Part shown: piece after piece, positions 7,141 through 14,385 of the stretch
Layout: each line of letters opens with the position of its first letter
Position numbering within the stretch: the stretch's first letter is position 1
Assembly (NCBI GenBank): GCA_023229505.1
Contig: JALNZD010000060.1
Coordinates: 1-21,977 of the forward strand
Reading direction: 5' to 3'
Length of the DNA stretch: 21,977 nucleotides
From: Bacteroidales bacterium
GTDB lineage: Bacteria > Bacteroidota > Bacteroidia > Bacteroidales > JAGOPY01
Made by a program: the position numbers and the translations under genes
The notes under the pieces: generated by a model
What the model was told of the DNA's origin: nothing
What the model saw: the letters and a program-made list of their open reading frames with translations, nothing else
Databases searched by the model: none

Positions 7141-9486
7141 ATGAAATTCCTTTTACCCGGTTTTTTATGTTCGATGATTCTGTTATTTCAAAATCCTTCT
7201 TTCTCACAGGAAGTCGGCATCGGACAATGGAGAGACCATCTGCCTTATGATTATGCCACTAATGTCGAAGAATTTAATTCTGGTATTTACTGCTCGACCC
7301 CATTCAGTATGTTTTTTTTCGATCGGGATGATAACAGCATTCAGCGGCTCAGCAAGGTCAACGGGCTTTCTGATCTGGGTGTCAGTGATATAGCTCTGAA
7401 CACCGATCAGGAAATCCTTGTTGTGTCTTATTCCAATACAAATGTTGACCTGATCCTTGAGGACCTTACGATCATCAATATTCCTGATATCAAGCGTAAA
7501 GAGATACTGGGCAATAAAACCATAAACAGCATCATGAATTACGGCAAATTTGCCTATTTATCATGCGGTTTCGGAATCGTCGTGCTTAATCTGGAGAAGA
7601 AGGAAGTTAAAGACACATACTTTATAGGTCCTGACGGGGGCAGCATTAATGTCCTGGCTATGACTTACAATGATACAGCCTTCTTTGCTGCAACGGAAAA
7701 CGGAATTTATTATGCAGATATCAATGATCCTAACCTGGCTTATTATGCCAATTGGAAAAAGATGCCAGGGATCCCGTTCGAGGATGGATTTTATAACCTG
7801 GTCTATAATTATAATGGAAGATTATTGATTAACCACACTGACCCCGATATTAATGAAGATGGGTTATATGTTTTGGAAAACGGGCAATGGAGGGACCTGG
7901 AAACAGCAAACACTGACCGGACTTACAGTTTACGTAGCAGCGGGGATAAATTGGTCGTATCTTACAGCTACTTTTTAAAATCCTATAATACTGATCTTAC
8001 CGAAGACCTGAAAATATATACTTATGGAGAAATAAGCCCTGCACCGTCAGATGCACTGATCGGAACTGATGGAAATTATTGGATTGCGGACCGGAACAAG
8101 GGTCTCGTCAAATCATGGGCAGATGGGTATGAACGGCAGTTTATCAAGCCAAGTGGCGCCCCTACGGCGGATATTTTTGAAATGGCTTCCAGGGATGGCA
8201 AGTTGTATGTGGTCCCCGGCGGATTGACCGCAACCTGGAACAATACCTGGAGAACCGCAAGAATGTTCTCTCTGATCGATGAAAACTGGAAAACGTATGA
8301 TAACCAAAATTCACCAGGCCTGGATACTTTGCGCGATTTGGTGGCAGTGGCAGTAGATCCTCTTAACAGTGATCACGTTTTTGCGGGATCCTGGAACCGC
8401 GGGATGGCAGAATTTAAAGATAACGCCTTTACACAGATTTATAATTCCGACAACAGTTCCCTCGTACCGAACATGATAGAGGGATACCCGACTGTGAAGG
8501 TAGGAGGAATGGCTTTTGACAGCGATAATAATATGTGGATAACCAATTCCGGGGCAGAACAGATCCTTTCCGTAAGAAGACCTGATGGCAACGGCGGTGG
8601 AACCTGGGAAGCTTACAACCTGGGATCAAGCACAACCGGTATTGATGTCCGGAAGATCATTGTTGACTCCTATGGTCAGAAATGGATTCTCCCGCGGACT
8701 ACCCAATCGAATTCCAATTATATCATTGTTTATAATGAGAAGAACGACCCCGGCAACCAGGTACGCGGCCTGAAATCCGGGGCGGGCTTTGGCAACCTGC
8801 CGGGGACGAGCGTCTATGCTATTGCCGAAGATCGTGAAGGGGAGATCTGGGTCGGTACCGATGAGGGTGTTGCCGTCTTTTATTCGCCGCAGAATATCTT
8901 TACCGGTGAAAACGCCGATGCCCAGCAGATTCTGGTCAACATTGACGGATATGTCCAATATCTTCTTGAAACAGAAATAGTTAAAGCCATTGCAGTGGAT
9001 GGGGCTAACAGGAAATGGTTCGGCACGGAAAGGGCCGGTGTTTTCCTTCTTTCCGCCGATGGAACGCAGCAAATCCAGCATTTTACAGAAGAAAACAGCC
9101 CGTTGTTTTCGAATAACATCACCAGCCTCACCATCAATGGAAAAACCGGCGAAGTGTTTATCGGGACAGCAAAGGGTCTGATATCCTATAAAGGAACAGC
9201 CACTAACGGAGATACTATATACGATAATGTTTATGCATATCCAAACCCTGTCAGGCCGGGATATACCGGTCCTATCGCTATTAAAGGTCTGGTCAGGGAT
9301 GCCAGTGTGAAAATCACCGATATCAGGGGCTCGCTAATTTATGAAACCATCGCTGAAGGGGGGCAAGCCATCTGGAACGGGTACAGTTTTGATGGCCGCA
9401 GGGCTAATACCGGCGTTTACCTCGTATTCATCACGAACAATGATGGCAGTCAGAAGTTGGTGACTAAGATCTTGTTTGTGAATTAG
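7141..9486 (+). CDS. porZ: PorZ-like two-propeller surface protein with T9SS sorting domain
   Basis: Exported 781-residue protein. It has a signal peptide (hydrophobic residues about 3-20, cleavage near SFSQ-EV), two successive beta-propeller regions of the two-component-regulator-propeller type (repeats such as DREGEIWVGTDEGVAV and NRKWFGTERAGVFLL), and a C-terminal type A sorting-like domain starting around YAYPNPV and ending with a LVTKILF strand. Length and layout match PorZ, a component of the T9SS attachment complex that in Porphyromonas delivers anionic LPS to the sortase PorU. The early segment with RLSKVNGLSDLGVS is also PorZ-like. The alternative is a generic propeller sensor ectodomain, but no histidine kinase follows. 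The TAG stop is the first part of a heptad array. Confidence 0.8.
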   Translation: MKFLLPGFLCSMILLFQNPSFSQEVGIGQWRDHLPYDYATNVEEFNSGIYCSTPFSMFFFDRDDNSIQRLSKVNGLSDLGVSDIALNTDQEILVVSYSNTNVDLILEDLTIINIPDIKRKEILGNKTINSIMNYGKFAYLSCGFGIVVLNLEKKEVKDTYFIGPDGGSINVLAMTYNDTAFFAATENGIYYADINDPNLAYYANWKKMPGIPFEDGFYNLVYNYNGRLLINHTDPDINEDGLYVLENGQWRDLETANTDRTYSLRSSGDKLVVSYSYFLKSYNTDLTEDLKIYTYGEISPAPSDALIGTDGNYWIADRNKGLVKSWADGYERQFIKPSGAPTADIFEMASRDGKLYVVPGGLTATWNNTWRTARMFSLIDENWKTYDNQNSPGLDTLRDLVAVAVDPLNSDHVFAGSWNRGMAEFKDNAFTQIYNSDNSSLVPNMIEGYPTVKVGGMAFDSDNNMWITNSGAEQILSVRRPDGNGGGTWEAYNLGSSTTGIDVRKIIVDSYGQKWILPRTTQSNSNYIIVYNEKNDPGNQVRGLKSGAGFGNLPGTSVYAIAEDREGEIWVGTDEGVAVFYSPQNIFTGENADAQQILVNIDGYVQYLLETEIVKAIAVDGANRKWFGTERAGVFLLSADGTQQIQHFTEENSPLFSNNITSLTINGKTGEVFIGTAKGLISYKGTATNGDTIYDNVYAYPNPVRPGYTGPIAIKGLVRDASVKITDIRGSLIYETIAEGGQAIWNGYSFDGRRANTGVYLVFITNNDGSQKLVTKILFVN

Positions 9487-9561
9487 TTCGCAGTTCGCAG
9501 TTCGCAGTTCGCGGTCGGCGGTCAGCGATTCCAAGTTTCAAGTTTCTATTTTCAATTTTCT
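9485..9561. repeat. Heptad tandem array filling the porZ-recO gap
   Basis: Eleven consecutive 7-bp units: AGTTCGC four times, then GGTCGGC, GGTCAGC, GATTCCA, AGTTTCA, AGTTTCT, ATTTTCA and ATTTTCT. The first unit begins inside the porZ TAG stop and the last ends 3 bp before the recO ATG, so the array is essentially the whole intergenic region and would form most of any recO leader. Confidence 0.93.
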
Positions 9562-9564
9562 CTG

Positions 9565-10296
9565 ATGTACCTCTTAACACGCGGAATTGTTTTCCGTCAG
9601 ACAAAATACTCAGATTCAAGCCTGGTTGTCAGGATCCTGACCGAAGAAATGGGCCTTCGTACCTATATCATCAAAGGAGCACGCGGGCCAAAAGCAAAGA
9701 TCAAAGCAAGCCTCTTTCAGCCACTCACTCTGCTGGAGCTGGTCGTCAGCCAGAAAGAAAAGACCGATCTTCAACATATCCGCGAAGCTCGTGTGGCCTA
9801 TCAATACCACACCATTTTTTCAGATATCCGCAAATCTTCCATCCTCCTCTTTCTGAATGAATTATTATATAAATCAATCCGGGAGGAAGCGGTAAATCCT
9901 GAGTTATTCCATTTCATTTTCGATCATTTGATCCTGCTTGACGAGACAGCGGAAAACCCTGCCAGCTTTCATCTTTTATTTGCCATCCATCTGACCCGAA
10001 ACCTTGGCTTTTTTCCCCATGGCAGGTATTTGAATGAAAATACAGTTTTCGATTTAGTGGAAGGACAATTTGTACAGGCTGAAGCTTTACCCGCTGAAAA
10101 CTTCATAACCGGATTAAACTGTGCCTGGTTCAGCAAATTACTGGCAACTTCGCCGGAGAAGTTTTATTCCATTACCGTTCCCTCTGCAATCCGCGGCGAA
10201 CTGCTCGAAAAAATTCTCCGTTATTATCATCATCATCTGCCACTGACAGGGGAATTCAAATCGCATATCGTTCTGCATGACGTATTGCAGAAATAA
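9565..10296 (+). CDS. recO: DNA repair protein RecO
   Basis: Cytosolic recombination mediator of the RecFOR pathway, which helps load RecA onto SSB-coated single-stranded DNA. The 243-residue protein shows the N-terminal OB-fold start (YLLTRGIVFRQTKYSDSSLVV, conserved in RecO) over about residues 1-80, then a helical C-terminal domain. Only one cysteine is present, so the CxxC zinc site of some RecO proteins is missing, which is common in Bacteroidota forms. The ATG at 9565 directly precedes the conserved start of the fold. The gene is separated from porZ only by a heptad repeat array, so its ribosome-binding region is repeat-derived. Confidence 0.93.
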   Translation: MYLLTRGIVFRQTKYSDSSLVVRILTEEMGLRTYIIKGARGPKAKIKASLFQPLTLLELVVSQKEKTDLQHIREARVAYQYHTIFSDIRKSSILLFLNELLYKSIREEAVNPELFHFIFDHLILLDETAENPASFHLLFAIHLTRNLGFFPHGRYLNENTVFDLVEGQFVQAEALPAENFITGLNCAWFSKLLATSPEKFYSITVPSAIRGELLEKILRYYHHHLPLTGEFKSHIVLHDVLQK

Positions 10297-10316
10297 CGGA
10301 AAGGCTTACCTTTAAC

Positions 10317-10324
10317 ACCGGTTT
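10317..10324 (+). promoter_or_regulatory. Weak -7-like element before the yfhO-family gene
   Basis: TACCTTTA differs from TAnnTTTG only at the last base. It lies 33 nt before the preferred ATG at 10358. A TTG at 10285-10287 is too far away to be a well-spaced -33 box. Confidence 0.28.
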
Positions 10325-10357
10325 CTGAGCAACCTGAGGATTCGATTGGAACATGCG

Positions 10358-12514
10358 ATGGATCGTAAAAAACCATACTTCTATTATTTGCTGTTGTTAA
10401 TAACAGCCGTACTGGCCATGCTGCCATTGGTCCTGCTCCGCCATCCCCTGAAATATGACATGATCGACCAGGCTTACCCCTGGCGGTACCTGATCGGTGA
10501 ATGCCTCCAGGATGGGATTTTGCCCCTGTGGAACCCTTACCAGCTTCTCGGATCACCAATCCATGCCGATCCGCAAAGTTCTGCCTGGTATCCGGTAACC
10601 TGGTTTTTCGGTTACTTGTTTGGCTATGATATTTATGTCATTTCTTTTGACTTTCTCCTGCATATTTTCCTGGCCGGAATGGGCATGTTCTACCTGGCGA
10701 AACAGTTGAAATACCGCGATGAAACGGCTTTTATCATGGGTGTTTCGTATATGCTCAGCGGGTTTTTTATCGGCAACGCCCAGCACTTCATGTGGATCAT
10801 CAGCGGGACATGGATACCCTTTATTACCGGCGCATTCCTGTCTTTGAAAAATGTCCCGTCCATCAGCGGGGCGGTAAAACTCGGGCTGGCTTTCTTCATG
10901 ATCATGACCGGCGGGTACCCGGCATTTATTTTCCTGTTACTGTACCTGCTGACTGCTATTTTCATCCTGTTCATGATTGATTATATCCGGAAGAAAGAAT
11001 ACCGCGCATTATTCAGGTTCACCAAATACCTAGGTATTTCAGGAGTATTTACCATCATTTCCGGAATGGTCGTGCTTATTTCAGTTTATCACCTGCAGGA
11101 TGCCATAACCCGCGGAACAGGTGTTACACTACGGCAGGCCCTCTTCGGGGCATTCACCCCAAAAAGCTTTGTTTCCTTCATCCTTCCTTTCGCTTCCATC
11201 CGTGACATGGATTTTTACGGCACAGATCTTTCCATGTCTAATGCCTATTTTGGTTTGTTGACCCTGATCTTTTTTGTCGCCGGTTTGATGATCAGAAGGA
11301 CAAAACTCGTTAACTTATTCCTGGCCTGGGGGCTATTCTGCCTTGCAGCGTCAGTGGGGAGTGCTTTGCCGGTCAGGGAATTCCTTTATGATTATGTTCC
11401 ATTCATGAACCTGTTCCGATTCCCTGCCCTTTTCAGGATATTTTTCATCCTGAGTTTTATCATCGTGGCCGGTTTTGCTTTTGACGAATGGAGAAAAGGC
11501 TCGCTAAACCTGGCCGGAAGGCTCCGGATCATTAAGCTGGCGGTGGCAGGTTTGCTGCTGGGATTTGTTGTTTATGCCCTGTTTCAGAAAGGCTTGAATA
11601 TGATGTACTTCATTAAATATCAGCTTCTTATCTTTTCGGAGAAATCGTTGATTATCCAGCATATTCTTTTCCAGGGAACGGTACAGCTGATTTTTCTGAC
11701 TTTCTTTTTCATACTTTTAACAAAATGGCAGTTTAAAAAATATGCACTGGCAGGTTTAATATTTATTGCCGGAGCAGATATGATAATAGCAACCCGATTA
11801 AATGGGCCATACACTTTATATTCCCATCTGTTCAAATCCAGGGAAGTATATGCACATGCCAGTCAATTTCCTGAAGGATTTCCGGTTCCCGGCCCAGGGC
11901 CGGTTATTGATAATAGGGATTCGCGGAAACTGGTATATCAAACCTTTTGGCGTAACCTGAACATTTTCCATAAACAGGTTTCCTTTGAAGGATATAATCC
12001 GCTGCATTTGAAGGGATTCGAAGAAATGGCTGACAACCATCCCAAACTTTTCGAAACGATCCTGCAAAACCCCCTGGTTTACCTGGCTGACCGGGTCAGT
12101 CCGCTGGATTCATTGTTTTTTCATGAACAAGAGGAAAACTTTATTAAAAAAAGGGTTTATTTTGATGAAGATGAATATCAATCATTGAGACAGGTAAATT
12201 TTACATCCAATTCAGACGATACGGTTTATATCACAGCCTTTTCTCCCGTTTTAGTGAATACGAAATGTATAAATAAAGGTGAAGTGCTGCTAAATCTGTT
12301 GCAGAACAATTATTACGGATGGAAGGCATCCGTTGATGGGCAGCCGGTTGAGATTATTACAGGGAATATGGGTTTTATAGCTGTCCGGGTACCGGCCGGG
12401 GAGCATGAAGTAGCATTTTCTTATGATTCTGTTGGCGTCAGGATAGGATTTTGGGTAACTTTGCTGGCGTTGGTAGCAGGGTTGATTTTTCTATACCCTA
12501 AGGGTGTCCATTAA
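10358..12514 (+). CDS. YfhO-family multi-pass membrane protein
   Basis: Integral membrane protein of 718 residues from the ATG at 10358; a TTG at 10346 would add four residues. About a dozen hydrophobic helices fill residues 10-500, starting with YFYYLLLLITAVLAMLPLVL. An extracytoplasmic beta-rich domain follows (about 510-690), ending in the YfhO signature NNYYGWKASVDGQPV and PAGEHEVAFSYDS, then one last helix. YfhO-family proteins resemble lipid-linked glycosyltransferases of the GT-C type and are linked to cell-surface glycosylation in some Firmicutes. The substrate here is unknown. The first loop contains PWRYLIGECLQDGILPLWNP, typical of the family. Its 3' end overlaps lipB, on the opposite strand, by 17 bp. 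Confidence 0.85.
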   Translation: MDRKKPYFYYLLLLITAVLAMLPLVLLRHPLKYDMIDQAYPWRYLIGECLQDGILPLWNPYQLLGSPIHADPQSSAWYPVTWFFGYLFGYDIYVISFDFLLHIFLAGMGMFYLAKQLKYRDETAFIMGVSYMLSGFFIGNAQHFMWIISGTWIPFITGAFLSLKNVPSISGAVKLGLAFFMIMTGGYPAFIFLLLYLLTAIFILFMIDYIRKKEYRALFRFTKYLGISGVFTIISGMVVLISVYHLQDAITRGTGVTLRQALFGAFTPKSFVSFILPFASIRDMDFYGTDLSMSNAYFGLLTLIFFVAGLMIRRTKLVNLFLAWGLFCLAASVGSALPVREFLYDYVPFMNLFRFPALFRIFFILSFIIVAGFAFDEWRKGSLNLAGRLRIIKLAVAGLLLGFVVYALFQKGLNMMYFIKYQLLIFSEKSLIIQHILFQGTVQLIFLTFFFILLTKWQFKKYALAGLIFIAGADMIIATRLNGPYTLYSHLFKSREVYAHASQFPEGFPVPGPGPVIDNRDSRKLVYQTFWRNLNIFHKQVSFEGYNPLHLKGFEEMADNHPKLFETILQNPLVYLADRVSPLDSLFFHEQEENFIKKRVYFDEDEYQSLRQVNFTSNSDDTVYITAFSPVLVNTKCINKGEVLLNLLQNNYYGWKASVDGQPVEIITGNMGFIAVRVPAGEHEVAFSYDSVGVRIGFWVTLLALVAGLIFLYPKGVH

Positions 12515-12533
12515 CGCATACCCTCAGGGTGTC
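12493..12533. repeat. Direct repeat pair with palindromic cores at convergent gene ends
   Basis: Two 16-bp copies differing at one base, ATACCCTAAGGGTGTC (12493-12508) and ATACCCTCAGGGTGTC (12518-12533), start 25 bp apart. Each contains the palindrome ACCCTnAGGGT. The first copy spans the lipB stop and the last yfhO codons. The arms are only 5 bp and there are no T-runs, so a terminator role is not supported. Confidence 0.7.
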
Positions 12534-13190
12534 TTCTAAACATCTCTTTAACAATCCTTTAATTTTTCCCATATCCTGGGCTGTTCCGAGCTCCTTTTCC
12601 ATCGATGTAACCCCTTTATCCACAAATCCACAAGGATTGATATATTGATAGAATGAAAGATCAGTATTGACATTAAAAGCAAATCCATGCATGGTTATAT
12701 GCCGGCCCGCTTTCACGCCGATAGCACAGATCTTTCTTGCCATTGACGATATTTCAGAATCTATCCAGACACCTGTAGCGCCGGAAAGCCTTCCGGCTGT
12801 TAGCCCAAATTCTTTCAGGACCAATATAACCGACTCCTCCAGCTTCCAGATGTATGATTTAATCCCCAGGTTGAACTGCTCCAGGTCGAGGATCGGGTAT
12901 CCCACGATCTGCCCGGGGCCGTGAAAAGTAATGTCACCACCGCGGTCGATTCGGTAGAACTCAATCCCGCGCTGCGCCAGCATTTGCTCGTTGATCAGGA
13001 GGTTCTCCTTTGAGCCGCTTTTCCCCAGGGTGAAAACGGGTGGATGCTCACAAAAAAGGAGATAGCCGGGGAAAATTTTTTCGCCGGATATCTTCCGGGC
13101 CATCAGCCCGCTGTATAGCTTTTCCTGGTAATCCCACGCTTCACGGTAGGGAATGAGACCAAGATCCTGGTAGATAAGTTCAAAGTTCAA
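12498..13190 (-). CDS. lipB: Octanoyl-[ACP]:protein octanoyltransferase LipB
   Basis: Cytosolic enzyme that moves octanoyl from acyl carrier protein to lipoyl-domain lysines, the first step of lipoate synthesis. The 230-residue chain has the LipB landmarks: DLG-x3-Y-x2-AW near the N-terminus, FTLGKSG, RGGDITFHGPGQ (His90), VKAGRHITMHG (Lys160, general base) and INPCG with the acyl-accepting Cys187. The start is odd. No in-frame ATG precedes the conserved DLG block, and the best start is a TTG at 13190 lying within heptad repeats, so codons for Met-Asn-Phe-Glu come from repeat units. It follows lipA on the same strand across a repeat-filled gap. The 3' end overlaps the yfhO-family gene. Confidence 0.93.
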   Translation of the reverse strand: MNFELIYQDLGLIPYREAWDYQEKLYSGLMARKISGEKIFPGYLLFCEHPPVFTLGKSGSKENLLINEQMLAQRGIEFYRIDRGGDITFHGPGQIVGYPILDLEQFNLGIKSYIWKLEESVILVLKEFGLTAGRLSGATGVWIDSEISSMARKICAIGVKAGRHITMHGFAFNVNTDLSFYQYINPCGFVDKGVTSMEKELGTAQDMGKIKGLLKRCLEDTLRVCVNGHP

Positions 13191-13224
13191 ATGGCAAAGT
13201 TTAAGTTTCTAGTTCCAAGTTTCA
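13176..13224. repeat. Heptad array spanning the lipB start
   Basis: Seven 7-bp units: AAGTTCA twice, AATGGCA, AAGTTTA, AGTTTCT, AGTTCCA and AGTTTCA. Units 1 and 2 lie inside lipB and encode its first residues on the minus strand. The AGTTTCT, AGTTCCA and AGTTTCA units also occur (or nearly so) in the porZ-recO array. The end merges into the octad array. Confidence 0.85.
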
Positions 13225-13330
13225 CCGTTTCACTGTTCCACTGTTTCACCGTTTCACTGTTCCACTGTTTCACCGTTTCACTGTTTCACCGTCTCACCGT
13301 TTCACCGTTTCACTGTTCCACCGTTTCACT
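13219..13330. repeat. Octad tandem array between lipA and lipB (14 units)
   Basis: Exactly fourteen 8-bp units of GTTTCAC(C/T) with variants GTTCCACT, GTTCCACC and GTCTCACC occupy 112 bp with no break in phase. The array ends 2 bp before the lipA stop codon. It contains no spacers, so it is not a CRISPR. It would be transcribed as the lipA-lipB intercistronic leader. Confidence 0.93.
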
Positions 13331-13332
13331 GT

Positions 13333-14193
13333 TTATAGCACATGTTTCTCAGCATGGTACGAAGATCTGACGAGCGGGCCGCTTTCGACGTAACGAAAGT
13401 CTTTCTCCAGGCCGATTATCCGGTACTTTTCAAATTGTTCCGGCCGGATATATTCTTTCACCGGCAGGTGTTTCATGCTGGGCTGCAGATACTGACCGAT
13501 AGTCAATACTTCACAACCGACCCTTCTCAGGTCATCCATGACCTGGATCACTTCTTCTTCTGTTTCGCCCAGGCCGAGCATGATACCTGATTTCGACCGT
13601 ATCCCGGATTCCACTACCCAACCAATTACTTCAAGGCTTCTTTCATAAATGGCAGCTGACCGCACCTGCGGGGTCAGGCGTTTTACCGTTTCCAGGTTAT
13701 GGGAAATTATTTCCGGGCGGGCATTAATGACCACCTGCAGGTATTCCTTCCTCCCCCGGAAATCAGGTACCAGCGTTTCAATGGTGACAGCAGGGTTCAT
13801 CTCTTTAACTGCCCGGATAGTGGCAGCCCAGATGGCTGCACCGCCGTCTTCCAGGTCGTCGCGGTCGACCGATGTGATCACGCAATGCCGGAGTTTCATG
13901 TGCCTGACCGATTCTGCGATCCTGCCCGGCTCCGCCAAGTCGGCCGGTAAAGGCCGCCCGGTGGCTACAGCACAGAATTTGCAGGAACGGGTGCAGATGT
14001 TTCCCAGGATCATAAATGTCGCCGTGCCTCTCCCCCAGCAGTCTTCCTTGTTCGGGCATTGTCCTGATGTGCAGATAGTATGCAGTTTGTTACGGTCAAT
14101 AACATCCCGGACTTCAATATATTCTTTCCCTTTCGGTACCTTGATCTTCAGCCAGTCGGGCTTTTGCCTTCTCTTCACCTCTTCCATCATCAT
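13333..14193 (-). CDS. lipA: Lipoyl synthase LipA
   Basis: Radical SAM enzyme that inserts two sulfurs into protein-bound octanoyl groups to make lipoyl cofactor, completing the step begun by LipB. The 286-residue protein has both iron-sulfur cluster motifs: the auxiliary-cluster CTSGQCPNKEDC (Cys41, Cys46, Cys52) and the radical SAM CTRSCKFC (Cys67, Cys71, Cys74). It also has the C-terminal RSSY (276-279), whose Ser ligates the auxiliary cluster. All key residues are present. Three ATG codons in a row open the frame. An AGGAG sequence lies 8 nt upstream of the first (14202-14206), a good Shine-Dalgarno spacing that is unusual for this genome. lipA is upstream of lipB on the minus strand and divergent from the exported thioredoxin-like gene. 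Confidence 0.96.
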   Translation of the reverse strand: MMMEEVKRRQKPDWLKIKVPKGKEYIEVRDVIDRNKLHTICTSGQCPNKEDCWGRGTATFMILGNICTRSCKFCAVATGRPLPADLAEPGRIAESVRHMKLRHCVITSVDRDDLEDGGAAIWAATIRAVKEMNPAVTIETLVPDFRGRKEYLQVVINARPEIISHNLETVKRLTPQVRSAAIYERSLEVIGWVVESGIRSKSGIMLGLGETEEEVIQVMDDLRRVGCEVLTIGQYLQPSMKHLPVKEYIRPEQFEKYRIIGLEKDFRYVESGPLVRSSYHAEKHVL

Positions 14194-14207
14194 AAAGATT
14201 TCTCCTG

Positions 14208-14215
14208 CAAAAGTA
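14208..14215 (-). promoter_or_regulatory. Putative -7 element for lipA
   Basis: Read on the minus strand this is TACTTTTG, matching TAnnTTTG, only 14 nt before the lipA ATG. It would give a leader of about 10 nt that would largely exclude the AGGAG at 14202-14206. One of the two signals is therefore probably coincidental. Confidence 0.38.
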
Positions 14216-14242
14216 TATTGATTTGATGAGAAAAGAGATATG

Positions 14243-14320
14243 ACGAAGTAACGACGTAACGACGTAACGATATTCGATATTACTTCGTTACTTCGCTACA
14301 TCGTTACATCGCTGCTTCGT
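14243..14320. repeat. Inverted octad arrays in the lipA / T9SS-cargo divergent region
   Basis: The left arm has ACGAAGTA, ACGACGTA twice, then ACGA (14243-14270). After a 10-bp centre (14271-14280) the right arm has TACTTCGT, TACTTCGC, TACATCGT, TACATCGC and TGCTTCGT (14281-14320). The right units are reverse complements of the left units or one-base variants of them. The whole could fold into an imperfect long hairpin between two divergent promoters. Confidence 0.85.
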
Positions 14321-14359
14321 TACATTAATTTGTACTTAACATCAGCTGAAAATTAACCG

Positions 14360-14367
14360 TACCTTTG
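14360..14367 (+). promoter_or_regulatory. Putative -7 element for the exported thioredoxin-fold gene
   Basis: TACCTTTG matches TAnnTTTG, 18 nt before the ATG at 14386. It argues against the TTG at 14365 being the start, since that codon is inside the element. A TTTG at 14329-14332 is further upstream than ideal for a -33 box. Confidence 0.45.
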
Positions 14368-14385
14368 GTTCAAAATGATGACAAA

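Noticed and set aside
7141..9486. Ectodomain of a hybrid two-component sensor
   Set aside because: Propeller repeats are shared with such sensors, but the protein ends in a T9SS-like sorting domain and has no membrane helix or kinase domain after the propellers.
13219..13330. Possible CRISPR array
   Set aside because: The 8-bp units are contiguous with no unique spacers and there are no cas genes, so it is a simple tandem array.
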